A stretch of DNA of 64,000 bases, from assembly GCA_030407315.1 (NCBI GenBank), contig JALQPE010000598.1, forward strand, positions 209,240-273,239, written 5' to 3'. Within the stretch, counting starts at the first letter, position 1, and each line of letters starts with the position of its first letter. A program made the position numbers and the translations under genes. The notes under the pieces are model-generated. The model did no database searches, was not told the DNA's origin, and saw only the letters and a program-made list of their open reading frames with translations. This stretch comes from Asparagopsis taxiformis. Its lineage: Eukaryota; Rhodophyta; Florideophyceae; Bonnemaisoniales; Bonnemaisoniaceae. Positions 31,575-41,286 of the stretch are shown piece by piece.

Positions 31575-32539
31575 ATGAATAACCCATCGCGAAAGCCCCC
31601 AAATCTTCAATTTCCACTATTTGGAAACATTGCGTCATGCTTCATCCTACCTCAGCCATGTCAATTTCCGGTACACAGCTACAAACGCACAAATTTCCAT
31701 TCCGCTCGACCGCGGCATGCAACGGTGGTGAAAACCACAAAGCGCGCTCGAATTGTTGCTGAAATTGAATCCCCTTCAAACACAACTGTATTACGCGAGC
31801 GTGTCATAGACCTCGTTCGTTCTGTCGGGCGGGAGGGCGGTACAGAAGCTGAACAGGTACAACAAATTGAGCTGGCGATTAGCGATCTGCTAGCTGCGCG
31901 AGCAAGCAATGAAGTTGCGCCCGTTGCAGCAGATGATCTTGATGCGACGCTAGGGCTTAATTGGCAGTGTGCTATGCAGGGCAGATGGGAGCTTGCTTTC
32001 TCGACGGAGCGCCCCTTGTTACGTCTGATGACGGTTGGAGCGTACCCATTTTTCGCGACTGGAGATGTATATCAGCTGTTTGAAGCGGACGGTAAAATAC
32101 AGGTATGTCGGGTGAGGTATTGGTGTGAGTCGACGTGTATTGATGTTTGTACTGACGTTTCTTTTGATTTGTGCAGAATGTAGTGGAATTTCGGAAGGAT
32201 GTGGAAAGAGGAACTATACCGGCAGTAATGCGTGTCGGAGTGGAATATGAAGGTGATGACAATGAGAGAAGATGCGATTTTGAGTTTCGTACAACGAGAT
32301 TTCAGATTGGGAAAAGTGCACAGAAGAGCATCATGGACGCCAATGGGCTGAAGGAGCTTGATGATGTAGGCGGTTGGCTCAATTTGGATTTCAAGTTCAA
32401 CTTTGCTATCGGTAAGGGGTTTTTCCGTGTGATATGGTTGGATCACGCTCTGCGCATTGATCGTGATACGTCAAATGGGAATGATTGGTTGAACATCTAT
32501 TTATATAACGGACCAGTGGAACGATGCGGCACGTTGTGA
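31575..32539 (+). CDS. PAP/fibrillin-family plastid lipid-associated protein, two exons
   Basis: Exons 31575-32102 and 32177-32539 join in frame through a 74-bp GTATGT...GTGCAG intron to give 296 residues. The first about 60 residues are basic and Ser-rich with no acids early on, consistent with a plastid transit peptide. The PAP/fibrillin signature is visible: GRWELAFSTERPLLRL in exon 1, and GGWLNLDFKFNFAIGKGFF with LDHALRIDRD at the end of exon 2. These proteins sit on plastoglobules and thylakoids and help bind lipids or protect photosystems. Residues 75-115 (RERVIDLVRS...IELAISDLLAA) are helical, as in the family. The exact subgroup is not determined. Confidence 0.8.
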
Positions 32540-32700
32540 CGTGGAGAAATACTATTTCTCAGCCTTATTGAGTTTCGTTATCATAGATATATCTCGCGAA
32601 AATTGATTTTAAGATACTGTAGATTCTCTTCCTGCAAATAGATCATAATCACAATCAGTCACAGACGCATGCCGCACCGATCCTAGCAAAGCACCATACG
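32540..32700. other. short intergenic region
   Basis: About 160 bp between two genes on the same strand. It holds the fibrillin 3' end and the carrier promoter; no specific motif was recognised. Confidence 0.4.
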
Positions 32701-33697
32701 ATGTCGCACAATGATCCATCCTCTCCAAAATCACGAGCGCTACCTTTTCTGCGCGGAGGCATAGCCGGCGTAACATCTTGGATGATGATCCATCCCGCGG
32801 ACGTCGTGAAGGTGCGCATGCAGCTATCAAGCGAGGCTACCAATCCCGGTGTAAAATACCGTGGATTTCTACATGCCATCAACACGATTACCCGAACGGA
32901 GGGCATATCTGCCATGTACAGCGGCCTCAGCGCCGCCCTAACTCGCCAAGTAACCTATACGACGCTTCGACTCGGTCTTTATTCATCTCTGCGCGAATCG
33001 TATAGCGACGATCAGGGGCGCATTTCAACCTTTGCAAAGTACGGTGTCGGCATGCTGAGCGGCGGTGTGGCTAGTGCGATTTCGACGCCTGTTGAAGTCA
33101 GCATGGTGCGGATGTACAATGACGGCGCGTTACCCCCGGCACAACGACGTGGCTATCGCAATATCGGCGATGCGCTTTTCCGTATCGCGCGCGAGGAGGG
33201 CGTGTTTGGGTTGTGGCGAGGAGCTACGCCGACGATTGTGAGAAGTATGGTGGTGAATTGTGTACAATTAGGAACGTATGATGAGGCGAAGGAGATGTAT
33301 TCCGCGACTGGAATTGGTCTATTGCAGGAGGGTGTGCCGTTGCATATTGCGGCATCGACAACGTCAGGGTTTTGTTATTCAGTTGCGACCCTTCCGATCG
33401 ATTCCGCGAAGACGAGATTGCAGAATCAGAAAGCATTGCCGGATAGATCGCTGCCGTACCGGAATTTGATGCATGCGATCGTGCGAGTGGCTCATGAGGA
33501 GGGTGTTCTGTCACTTTGGCGTGGTTTCTTACCCTATTTCGCTCGCTGCGCTGGTAGGTGTCACGATTTTTTTGTATCTGTTTCGCAGGAGTTATGTCTA
33601 TTTTACTGACTTGAGAGCTTTATACGGTGTTTGCTTTGGTGCAGGCCATACGGTGGCAATGTTCTTGGTGCTTGAGCAAGTGAAGAAGGTTTTGTAA
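32701..33697 (+). CDS. mitochondrial carrier family protein, two exons (oxoglutarate/dicarboxylate type)
   Basis: Exons 32701-33553 and 33645-33697 join to 301 residues. The 91-bp intron splits the Gly codon at the end of CAG and the reading continues HTVAMFLVLEQVKKVL. The three repeats carry the carrier signature P-x-[DE]-x-[KR]: HPADVVKVRMQ, TPVEVSMVRM and LPIDSAKTRLQ. Each repeat ends with a glycine-rich helix (GLWRGATPTIVR, SLWRGFLPYFARC). The pattern is closest to oxoglutarate/malate and dicarboxylate carriers, which exchange organic acids across the inner mitochondrial membrane. The substrate assignment is tentative. There is no cleavable presequence, as usual. Confidence 0.88.
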
Positions 33698-34194
33698 TTG
33701 GTCATGGAGAAGGCACGCCTTTTCAGCTGCTGAACAGGTACAGTTGTCTTGTAGGCAAACAAATTTTTCTGCAAGGTAGCGAAGCACGTGTAGCTGCGAA
33801 AAATACGGAGTGGACTTAACTTGGTGTAAGGTATTGACTGTAGTAAACGTTGTTTTCAAAGATGTAAAGAGATTTTGAAGATGTAGCAAAACGTTGGGAC
33901 GGCAATAAAGAGCAGGACGGATCAACTGCTTCAAAAACATGAGCGTCAAGCATAGACAATTATATTTCCACTTGGCTTCCGGCCATTGGTTGAAAAAAAT
34001 TCTATAAATCCCGAGTGAATCAGTTCGGAAGACACACGGGATTTCTTCATCAGATTCTCCTCGACCCATTCTTTCAAAGCTGTTCCCAATTCCCCGACAT
34101 GTCTATTAATTGAAGCTAATTATTGTCGACCTTGCGTCCGAGGCCGAGCAGCAAACCCGCGACAACTCTTCAATTTTTGCCTCGACTATCCGCA
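33698..34194. other. intergenic region between carrier and acyltransferase genes
   Basis: About 500 bp. A 149-codon minus ORF (33620-34069) crosses it and overlaps the carrier's last exon. It shows no family motif and I treat it as chance. The start codon context of the acyltransferase lies at the right end. Confidence 0.4.
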
Positions 34195-35250
34195 ATGGCA
34201 GCTGCGACGCTATCACAAGAGGAAAAGGCATTCATTCAAGAGCACAGCCGCCTCTTTCGCCCCGTCGAACATCCCGCTTTTGACCCTTTCAGACGCAAAC
34301 GTATAAAAGTTCCCGTGTTGATCTCCTACCTCCAGGTCATCCTCTCTTTTCTTCTAATCCCTTTTCGCCTCACCATCGCTATAATTGCCACCATCATATG
34401 CTATGCACTCATCAAAATATTCGGGCCGCCTATCACGAAGGAGTCCATCGCCAATTTTGAGCCTACGATTCTACCACGGTGGAGACGGAGCATAGTGACA
34501 GCAGTGACTTATTTCTTGGCACGCAGTTTATTACTGTCCCTTGGTTTTTGGCGAATTAGAGGCACCCAACATCCAGATTATGACCATGAAGAAGCAAAAA
34601 AGGCCACTATTATCTCCAATCACTCCAGTTTGGCAGATCCGTGTATCCTTGCCTATTTATACGCTCCAGCATTTGTCGCTAAATCGGCCGTGTATGGCAT
34701 ACCAGGGGTTGGAGTTGTCGGGGCCGCGCAGCATGCGTTCTATATCAACCGTGTGGATGGCTCTGGAGTCAGCGTCACGGAAAAGATTTGCGAAAGACAA
34801 AAGCTTGTCTCTCAGGGTGATGATGTTCCACCTGTTGCAATTTTCCCAGAAGGAACTACTACAAGTGGCGATTACTTGTTGAAGTTTCGCACGGGCGCAT
34901 TTGTTGCAGGCACGCCTGTGGTACCGATCCTGTTCAGATATGACCGCACGTTTTTCTCACCAGCATATGAAACCATCAAGACTGGGAAGTATCTTTACGG
35001 ATTGTTGTCGCAATTTTCGAATAGTGTGGAGTACTACAAATTGCCGGTGTACTACCCTTCAGAAGAGGAAAAGAAAGACCCTAGATTGTACGCCGATAAC
35101 GTACACGCGTTGATGTTGGAAAAGTCGCAAGAAGCAGTCGGGCTGAATCTTGTCAGTTCCAATTCCAATTATGTCGATAAGATGGAGTATCACTCGATCG
35201 TGAGGGGAACAAAGCTGAAAAAAGGATTGCAGCTCAATTCGGACACGTAA
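34195..35250 (+). CDS. PlsC-type acyltransferase (LPLAT family)
   Basis: Three hundred fifty-one residues from ATG 34195. The open frame reaches 34123 without an ATG. Acyltransferase motif I (NHSSLADP, H-x4-D, residue about 142) and motif III (FPEGTT, about 218) are present, with ILPRWRRS upstream and GTPVVPILFRYD after. Two hydrophobic segments (about 40-80 and 100-120) should anchor it in a membrane. The sequence resembles eukaryotic lysophospholipid acyltransferases of the LPEAT/LPCAT group. It would transfer an acyl chain from acyl-CoA to a lysophospholipid. The exact acceptor is not known. The C-terminus (TKLKKGLQL) is basic and has no classic retrieval signal. Confidence 0.85.
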   Translation: MAAATLSQEEKAFIQEHSRLFRPVEHPAFDPFRRKRIKVPVLISYLQVILSFLLIPFRLTIAIIATIICYALIKIFGPPITKESIANFEPTILPRWRRSIVTAVTYFLARSLLLSLGFWRIRGTQHPDYDHEEAKKATIISNHSSLADPCILAYLYAPAFVAKSAVYGIPGVGVVGAAQHAFYINRVDGSGVSVTEKICERQKLVSQGDDVPPVAIFPEGTTTSGDYLLKFRTGAFVAGTPVVPILFRYDRTFFSPAYETIKTGKYLYGLLSQFSNSVEYYKLPVYYPSEEEKKDPRLYADNVHALMLEKSQEAVGLNLVSSNSNYVDKMEYHSIVRGTKLKKGLQLNSDT

Positions 35251-35607
35251 ACCTGCAGACTGCAGTTGGATGACTTTTCCATCTTGACAACCTCAATTTC
35301 TTTTTACATTTGATTGCCTGCTGTTTTTATAAATTGTACAACAATCGTGTGAACACCTCAATCTATTCTTATAACTTCAACACGGACATGCTCGAACGCT
35401 GCGCACATCCTCCACGGAAACCAATTATCCGTTGGGAAACACAATTAGCTTGGCAGTTGCTCAGATCAGATCAGCAGCGTGTTCAGTGATTCAACTATTC
35501 ATTTGCCGGTACACTACTGCATGCCGCAAAGCCGCAGCAAATAGTCTCACGCGCCCGCTATGGCCTCTATCAAGGCAACTGCTTCAAGCAAATTGGAGGC
35601 AGGACAC
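35251..35607. other. convergent intergenic region
   Basis: About 360 bp between the convergent acyltransferase and RING genes. Nothing beyond probable 3' UTRs is seen. Confidence 0.4.
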
Positions 35608-36735
35608 TCACACTGATTGCAAAGATTGCGAATCGATATCCTGCTTGCACAGACAACAAGCCTTGTCCAATCTCAACCATACGTCAACGCAGTCCTTGTG
35701 AAAGTGATGCTTACAAGGTAAAAAGCGTATCATTTCGTCAACCTCGTAGTCGCACAGGCATATGACACAACTCGCATCTTCAAGGGAGTCGTTTCCGGTA
35801 TGAGTCGAGAAAGTGGCAGCAGAATATGGCACAGCACTTAGACTCTGTACTTGAGCGGGGTCTGCAGCGCGCGCTCTTCGCCGCTCGCGCTCTGCGTACG
35901 GAAGCATGATCCGATAGACGAGAATGAATAGCGGAAGGCAGCATACGATGAGACAAAAACATGCTAGAGGGAGAAATAGCAGCGCGTAGTAGATAATAGT
36001 CAAGGCGACGATGAGACGATATAAATGAGGAGCGGTCTCCGAACACGTGCCTCCATTGGACACCCAGATGGAACCGAGAATGAACCAGAACAAGTAGCAC
36101 GCGTTGATGATACGAACGTAGCGGTCGAGGAAATCTGTCGAAATGTACAGACGGGAGGGCAGAGAAGAAGACTGTGGGAACGTAGCGGGCGGATTATCAT
36201 CCGACTGTTGCGAAGACTGGTCTTGCGAAGCGGACTCAATGAGGGGCTCTGCACCGGTCTGGGTGGGCGATGCGATTGCCCCTGGCTGTGGATCCACAAC
36301 TTCTACCACCACGGAAAGAACGGAGCGTTGGGAAGGGTCGGTAACCGGGGTTTGTGTGGGGGTACTATTCGCATACATGTCCAAATCGGAGGCAGAAAGA
36401 CCGTTACGATGGGGCGCAAATGAATCACGGCCCTGGAAAATGTTGATACAACTGAGCACAACAGTGGCGACTTGGAGCATGATGAGCACGAGGAGCCAAA
36501 AGCGCAGGGGTCTGTCGCAGGGGTGGCCACGACTCCAGAATAGAACGAAAATCTCTGCCAGGAGTTCACAGGAGACAAGAAAGACGGAGAGCATGCGACC
36601 GGCGGGTAGCAGGTCGCGCTGCACCTGGTCGGCTACATTGGAACGGAGACGGGTGGATTCGAGGTGAAAGATGCCGGAGCGGGGGCGGGTTGTCGGCATG
36701 TCGAAGGATGAATTTGCGGCGCCGCGGTGCGGCAT
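35608..36735 (-). CDS. membrane RING-H2 finger protein, likely E3 ubiquitin ligase
   Basis: Three hundred seventy-five residues from ATG 36735 (MPHRGAANSS). The frame is open further to 36981. Four hydrophobic segments are visible: FLVSCELLAEIFVLFW, FWLLVLIMLQVATVVL, YLFWFILGSIWV and the long ALTIIYYALLFLPLACFCL stretch. The C-terminal RING-H2 is complete: CVICLCDYEVDEMIRFLPCK, HHFHKDCVDVWL and CCLCKQ, giving C3H2C3 spacing. This layout (several transmembrane helices then a C-terminal RING-H2) matches plant membrane RING proteins of the At4g11680 type. The loop between helices 2 and 3 is Ser/Pro/Gln-rich. Substrate and membrane are unknown. Confidence 0.85.
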   Translation of the reverse strand: MPHRGAANSSFDMPTTRPRSGIFHLESTRLRSNVADQVQRDLLPAGRMLSVFLVSCELLAEIFVLFWSRGHPCDRPLRFWLLVLIMLQVATVVLSCINIFQGRDSFAPHRNGLSASDLDMYANSTPTQTPVTDPSQRSVLSVVVEVVDPQPGAIASPTQTGAEPLIESASQDQSSQQSDDNPPATFPQSSSLPSRLYISTDFLDRYVRIINACYLFWFILGSIWVSNGGTCSETAPHLYRLIVALTIIYYALLFLPLACFCLIVCCLPLFILVYRIMLPYAERERRRARAADPAQVQSLSAVPYSAATFSTHTGNDSLEDASCVICLCDYEVDEMIRFLPCKHHFHKDCVDVWLRLDKACCLCKQDIDSQSLQSV

Positions 36736-37085
36736 GCCGCGAGGAATGGAGGACGGTGGATTGGAGTGGAGAGCGCTGAAGCTGGTGTGATGTGCGAGTA
36801 TATGTACAAGTGTAGAACCAGTGCAACTGGTAGTTTGGTATGTCGATTTGGCCCGATATTTTTCGAGCTGCAAATATTGCAACTTACTGCCGTATGTTAC
36901 GTACTGGCATGAGATGACAAGCGAGAATCGTTGGCAAAATGGAGTTGCCTCTTTTGTCTCTCCGATTCCCGCATTGTTCATCGCGGTACCCCCTTGTCAT
37001 AATCTTATCACCTATCACCCCTGCTTTGCCGCTTGCGCAATTCGAACATGATTGCTTGGTTGGTTCACGACAAGCAAAAATGATT
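36736..37085. other. intergenic region between RING gene and tRNA
   Basis: About 350 bp with no supported gene. It includes the RING promoter and the 3' flank of the minus-strand tRNA. No T-run pol III terminator of four or more is obvious right after the tRNA; the next one is not clear. Confidence 0.4.
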
Positions 37086-37184
37086 CACCTCCCGCGGGGC
37101 TCGAACCCGCGACCAACAGATACCACCGACTTATTTCTAAGAGTCTGTCGCTCTTTGTCATTGAACCGACTGAGCTAGGGAGGC
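37086..37184 (-). tRNA. tRNA-Lys(CTT) with a canonical intron and an extra 10-nt D-loop intron
   Basis: The 99-nt precursor folds as a tRNA only if two inserts are removed. The acceptor stem GCCTCCC pairs with GGGAGGT (the first pair is G-U). The D stem is GCTC/GAGC, the anticodon stem ACAGA/TCTGT, and the T arm GCGGG-TTCGAGC-CCCGC. The D loop AGTCGGT is followed by about TCAATGACAA (37155-37164, 10 nt). The loop CTCTTA is followed by GAAATAAGTCGGTGGT (37122-37137, 16 nt) at the canonical 37/38 site. Removing both leaves exactly 73 nt including the discriminator G, with anticodon CTT. The exact ends of the D-loop insert are ambiguous by one base. Such D-loop introns are known from the red alga Cyanidioschyzon. 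Confidence 0.85.
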
Positions 37185-37345
37185 TTCCGAACTTACCAGA
37201 GCCCGTTTTTCCTAGGTATTCATACACTGTTGACATTGTTAGTTGCATTGTTTCACGTACTTGCCTTTCTCCATCCAACCACAAAACATCCACGCCGCAC
37301 AAGCTTCTGCCGACACAGTTGCAAATTTTATCGACACAAACGCTC

Positions 37346-37720
37346 ATGGCTACTCCTCCTCGAAAAACGCCTACGCCGCGCAGAGAGAAACAGATAGCAC
37401 CCGGTATATACTTCACACCGGCGCCATCAACCACCAAGCCACGAACAGTCCCAGAAACGCGCCCGTTATCTGAGATGTCGTTGTCGGAATTGCAAGCTGA
37501 ACGCGACGCTCTCTTACAGTCTGTTGCAATGCTGCGTAGCTCCAACGTCCAAATTGACGCCTTCGACCCCGCTGGCGAGGACCCGGATCTCCGCCAGGCC
37601 CTGCTGGAAAATCGCGATATCATCGCCGCACGAGAGGCGCGTGCCGAGACTATCGCTCAGGCTATCGCATCCATGCCTTCCACATGTGCAGCAAAATCTG
37701 ACAATGGCATGTTTTTGTAG
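37346..37720 (+). CDS. small coiled-coil protein, function unknown
   Basis: One hundred twenty-four residues from ATG 37346 (MATPPRKTPT). A basic, Pro/Thr-rich N-terminus (about 45 residues, with PRKTPTPRREK) precedes two helical stretches: MSLSELQAERDALLQSVAML and PDLRQALLENRDIIAAREAR. I do not recognise the family. The pattern suggests a small nuclear or cytosolic coiled-coil partner. It is convergent with the phycobiliprotein lyase gene, with only 7 bp between the two stops. The open frame reaches 37052 across the tRNA and is not coding there. Confidence 0.55.
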   Translation: MATPPRKTPTPRREKQIAPGIYFTPAPSTTKPRTVPETRPLSEMSLSELQAERDALLQSVAMLRSSNVQIDAFDPAGEDPDLRQALLENRDIIAAREARAETIAQAIASMPSTCAAKSDNGMFL

Positions 37721-37727
37721 TTGTACT

Positions 37728-38444
37728 TTATTTGTCTCCTAACTCGAGTCGTCGAATTTCAGTGGAAAATGACGCTGTAACAACTCCACGTCCAGAACTC
37801 GTTCGAATCTGCGACACTCTCATCCGCAGGTCGGGTGTCGCAAACCAAATTCTCTCCTCGGCAGCCGCCATGTCATAAAACGTTTTCAGCACAAACACCC
37901 CATCCGCTGTCATCTCCCACGTCCCAATTGCTGGGATAGTCTCAGCGTATCCAACACTTCGCAATAATCGTCCGTGTGCTGGTCCGTCTTTCACAACAGA
38001 CATTAAAGTCGTTCCTTCCAAAACCTCGTCCTCTTCATCGTTCCAATCTGATTCTCCCTCCCAACTCATAAACAATGAAATGTCCGTATCATTCACCTCA
38101 ACCTTATTTGCCTCACAGAGCGCGATCACACCTTCATCCGTCTTGTCACGCGGTTCGATCTTGATTTCACTTGTTACAGCTTCAAATTGTGACCATGCCA
38201 GGTTGTGGCTAGACCGTTGACTACGCCATTCTCCCATAGATTTTGTGAAAAACTCTTCCACAGTCATTCCTTCAGGTGAATATGGTTTCGGTATGGTCTC
38301 ATCCACCTCCATCACCATGCGTGTCTTGCGTGACTTTGATGCACATGTTGTAAACCGAGTCCGCTGTGCAATACGTCGAGGAAATCGTGTCTGTCCAATG
38401 TTTCTAGAGCCTGGTCTTGTGTGAATGGGTGTGATGAAAGCCAT
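37728..38444 (-). CDS. CpcS/CpeS-type phycobiliprotein lyase, plastid-targeted
   Basis: Two hundred thirty-eight residues. Residues 1-55 (MAFITPIHTRPGSRNIG..., many Arg and Thr) look like a plastid transit peptide. The mature part begins MTVEEFFTKSMGEWRSQRSS, which is the CpcS/CpeS hallmark (FF..S.G.W.SQR..H). It continues with GTTLMSVV, LLRSVGYAETIPAIGTW and the C-terminal ERIWFATPDLRMRVSQI and ASFSTEIRR, all conserved in the family. These lyases adopt a ten-stranded lipocalin-like barrel and attach phycocyanobilin or phycoerythrobilin to a cysteine of phycobiliproteins. Which bilin and which cysteine cannot be told. This gene is the main reason for calling the organism a red alga. Confidence 0.92.
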   Translation of the reverse strand: MAFITPIHTRPGSRNIGQTRFPRRIAQRTRFTTCASKSRKTRMVMEVDETIPKPYSPEGMTVEEFFTKSMGEWRSQRSSHNLAWSQFEAVTSEIKIEPRDKTDEGVIALCEANKVEVNDTDISLFMSWEGESDWNDEEDEVLEGTTLMSVVKDGPAHGRLLRSVGYAETIPAIGTWEMTADGVFVLKTFYDMAAAEERIWFATPDLRMRVSQIRTSSGRGVVTASFSTEIRRLELGDK

Positions 38445-38704
38445 TTGAAGTGCCGCGCCTAGATGTCCGATGCACTCTCCAGTGAGATCGGACTTTCCCC
38501 GTCCCCAACGTTTGTATCAAGCAAGATTGAGATCGTGTCTTAATTTGGTAGCCCCAAATTTACCGAGATATTTTAGGGTTTTAATCTTACAGAGAAGTGA
38601 TGCATCCTTCCTTTTATGGGAGATACCGTTCCCACTTCCCAACACTTCAATCGTCTACACAACATCCCCGTCAAAGTGCATCTTGTGTTTCAAGATTTTT
38701 CACC

Positions 38705-39792
38705 ATGCCAAATGCAGCATTCCAATGTTCAATACCCCTAACCGCTCCATACGCATTCGATACTACTACTCCACTACGGAGACGACGAACCATTCATCGC
38801 ACTTCATTTCGTGCTAAACCACTCCACATATCTACCTCTCTACGTGCTTGCACAGAAATACCAACCCCACCAACAACTCTAGATGTTCTCATTCCACAAG
38901 TCGCTGCTACAGTTGATACAGCAATTGCCAATGGTCATAGGCGCTTGCAATTGACGACTCTAATTCCCGGATTAAATCCTCAGATAGAGAATACCGTCCC
39001 ATACAATGAAGAATTGTTCCAACAAATTTCACTCCAGCTCATCTTGTCATCTGAGAGGCTCTCACAGTATCCCACAATATCATTACTCTTCAAGTCTGCC
39101 GGTACTGCCGCCGCTGCTCTAAATCAGTTTCGAAAGTCCGAGATCGCTGTCCCTGAAAATGTCAATATTGCATCGTACTTTGGCCGAGATGCAGCTATGG
39201 GAAAGTCTCGCATTGGTGATGCCAACATAATCGTCAATCCTGCTTCAGCGCGTGGTAATCCAGTATTCAAAGACTTGATGTCTCTTCTTGCAGAAGACAA
39301 AGATGCCATATGGATTCTCATCAATCCAGACTTTTCAGCGGACCGTGCAGCTCTTGGAATGCGCGAAATTGAGGAAACTGAGATGTTTTTGGCGTCCTTC
39401 ACTTCCGTATTTTACTTTCGCAACCTGGTATGTTACATCCACTAACTCTCCGGATTCCACAGATTCTGATTCGGTACTAACACCAATTGCAGTTTGAGGT
39501 TCAGCGACCAAGACTCATCGCCGTTGAACGCGGTGCACTGCTTTTCGTTTACCCTGGAAAGTACCACCTCTTCAATCTGACAGATACGGGTTATGCTTAC
39601 ATAGATTCTACAGATGACATGCCAAGCCCGAATGAAATCACTACAAAAGTGCAGAGGGCCCGAGCGATGAATGCAAAACCAAGAGTATTGCAGGACGGTA
39701 CGGATGAAGAATTCCTGAAGGTTGTAGCTGCATCTGCTCTTCTCGTTGCTACTGTATATATTGCCCTGAAAGTTGGACTTGTGTTCCAGTGA
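38705..39792 (+). CDS. DUF1995-family protein, plastid-targeted, two exons
   Basis: Exons 38705-39427 and 39493-39792 join in frame through a 65-bp intron (GTATGT...TGCAG with a CTAAC branch motif) to give 340 residues. ATG 38600 in the same frame is an alternative start. The N-terminus (MPNAAFQCSIPLTAPYAF...RRRRTIHRTSF) looks like a transit peptide. The body shows the DUF1995 pattern: TLDVLIPQVAATVDTAI, ANIIVNPASARGNP, AIWILINPDFS and FYFRNLFEVQRP across the exon join. A hydrophobic segment (VVAASALLVATVYIALKVGL) ends the protein and may anchor it. DUF1995 proteins are found in plants, algae and cyanobacteria. Their function is mostly undefined. Confidence 0.7.
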
Positions 39793-40394
39793 ACCCAATA
39801 GTATATGTATGGCGGTGAAATCCCAATGACAACGACTGTAGTAGTTCAATGAGTCTGGGTTTGTAGACAGATATTCATTTCCAGCTCGACCATATTGGAG
39901 AAAACATGATAGAAATGGTGGGAGGTACATGTATCGAGAATATGCGATGTTCAATTTGTTTTGTAACATTCGTCGCACTGTGCAATTTACCATTCACTGT
40001 GATAGAATAGGTGACTGGTAGTTTGCAGTTACTTGATCCCGAGAAAAAATGCTCAACTAGGTATTATCGGTGAGTAGCATTTCCAGCATCTGATGTGTCG
40101 AGAGTCATCCCGTTAGCGGTGATGCGGCCCGAGCACAACGAGATCGGCTTCCGAGGCCAAGTCCTCGCCAAAAAAATTTTGTCATCGGCACATTTTTGTT
40201 GCCAGATTGCTCAGTTTTTTGTGATTCCGGAGATCATCATTTCGATAATCACGTGTCCAAGAGCGATCACCCTTCCTCGTTTAGCCGGCCCAGAGGTTTG
40301 AGTGTACACACTTTCCACCGTTACGACTTCAATTGCAAGAAGCTTCTCAATCCATCTTTTCGATATTCGTGCCTACATCTGCCTCTCTCTGCAA
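39793..40394. other. 600 bp without a supported gene
   Basis: Tandem plus-strand neighbours lie on both sides. The ORFs are short or shadows (a 183-codon minus ORF at 39442-39993 mirrors exon 2 of the DUF1995 gene). It should hold the GNAT gene promoter. Confidence 0.4.
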
Positions 40395-41120
40395 ATGGAT
40401 ACCAACACTTGCACCACTTTTATTGTTTCAGGTCTAGCAGTTCCACTAAATCGATCCGGACTTTCAGCGCAATGCACTCCAATTGTTCGCAACGCTTATC
40501 CAAAGAATAGGAGAGTTCTACCAATTTCGATGCAGACTAGAGGTAGTTCAGACCAGAAGAAAAGAGGACAAGCAAAGAAGAAGGCTGCTCCAGTTTTTGC
40601 TCTTGATATGAAGGGAAATTTTGTGTGGACAATGAGGTCGGCTACTCCACAAGATCAGGATGGAATTATAGCTTGCATCGGCTCATCGAGTATTCCAGAT
40701 TTCATGGTAAGCTCCTTCCTAGAGGATTCGCCCTGTTGCATTGTTTGCGAAGTGTCTGTGAAGGGCACTAAAGAGGGCGAAGGATATAAGACAAAGATTA
40801 TGGGAGCTGCGATTGTTGATGTTATTGTTGAGGTCAAGGACAAGTCTATCGGCTTCGACAGCGGTCTAGTCAAGAAAGCTGATATTTTGCAAGTGGTGGT
40901 GAGTCCAGATATTCCAGATACCGAGGACGTCCGGAAGAAGCTACTACTAGGTGCTATGAAGAAGCTGAAACAATACGGGGCAGTTTCTGTCACCCACAGC
41001 GCACCCGATGATACCAACTACACTGATTTGTTGAAGAAATGCAATTTCAGTCTCAAGGATGGAACGTTTTCGGCGAACTTAGTCACGTCTAATCCAGATC
41101 CACAAAAGAAGTTAATGTAA
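40395..41120 (+). CDS. GNAT-like acetyltransferase-fold protein, probably plastid
   Basis: Two hundred forty-one residues from ATG 40395 (MDTNTCTTFIV). The frame is open to 40302. The N-terminal about 50 residues are Ser/Arg/Pro-rich (RNAYPKNRRVLPISMQTR) and probably a transit peptide. The body begins FVWTMRSATPQDQDGIIACI, the usual beta1-alpha1 start of a GNAT domain. It continues with CCIVCEVS, KIMGAAIVDVIVEV, ILQVVVSPDIPDTEDVRKKL (acetyl-CoA loop position) and GAMKKLKQYGAVSVTHSAP. The Q/R-x-x-G-x-G/A loop is degenerate, so catalysis is not assured. No close family is recognised. The gene is on the same strand as the DUF1995 gene. Confidence 0.6.
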   Translation: MDTNTCTTFIVSGLAVPLNRSGLSAQCTPIVRNAYPKNRRVLPISMQTRGSSDQKKRGQAKKKAAPVFALDMKGNFVWTMRSATPQDQDGIIACIGSSSIPDFMVSSFLEDSPCCIVCEVSVKGTKEGEGYKTKIMGAAIVDVIVEVKDKSIGFDSGLVKKADILQVVVSPDIPDTEDVRKKLLLGAMKKLKQYGAVSVTHSAPDDTNYTDLLKKCNFSLKDGTFSANLVTSNPDPQKKLM

Positions 41121-41286
41121 CTCATTAACCTACCATAGTTAGCATGAATACAAGGGATGCAACGTCTACAATGTAAATGAATGTTGGCCGAGACCGGATT
41201 CATGATTAGGCACAACCAAATGTATTGATGTGGTGCAACTATTTATCTGATCGAGTTTTACCTACATCGCGACAGGACGGATTGAA

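Noticed and set aside
33620..34069. 149-codon minus-strand ORF
   Set aside because: Overlaps the last exon of the mitochondrial carrier and shows no motif or coding bias.
39442..39993. 183-codon minus-strand ORF
   Set aside because: Mirrors exon 2 and intron of the DUF1995 gene; no recognisable domain.
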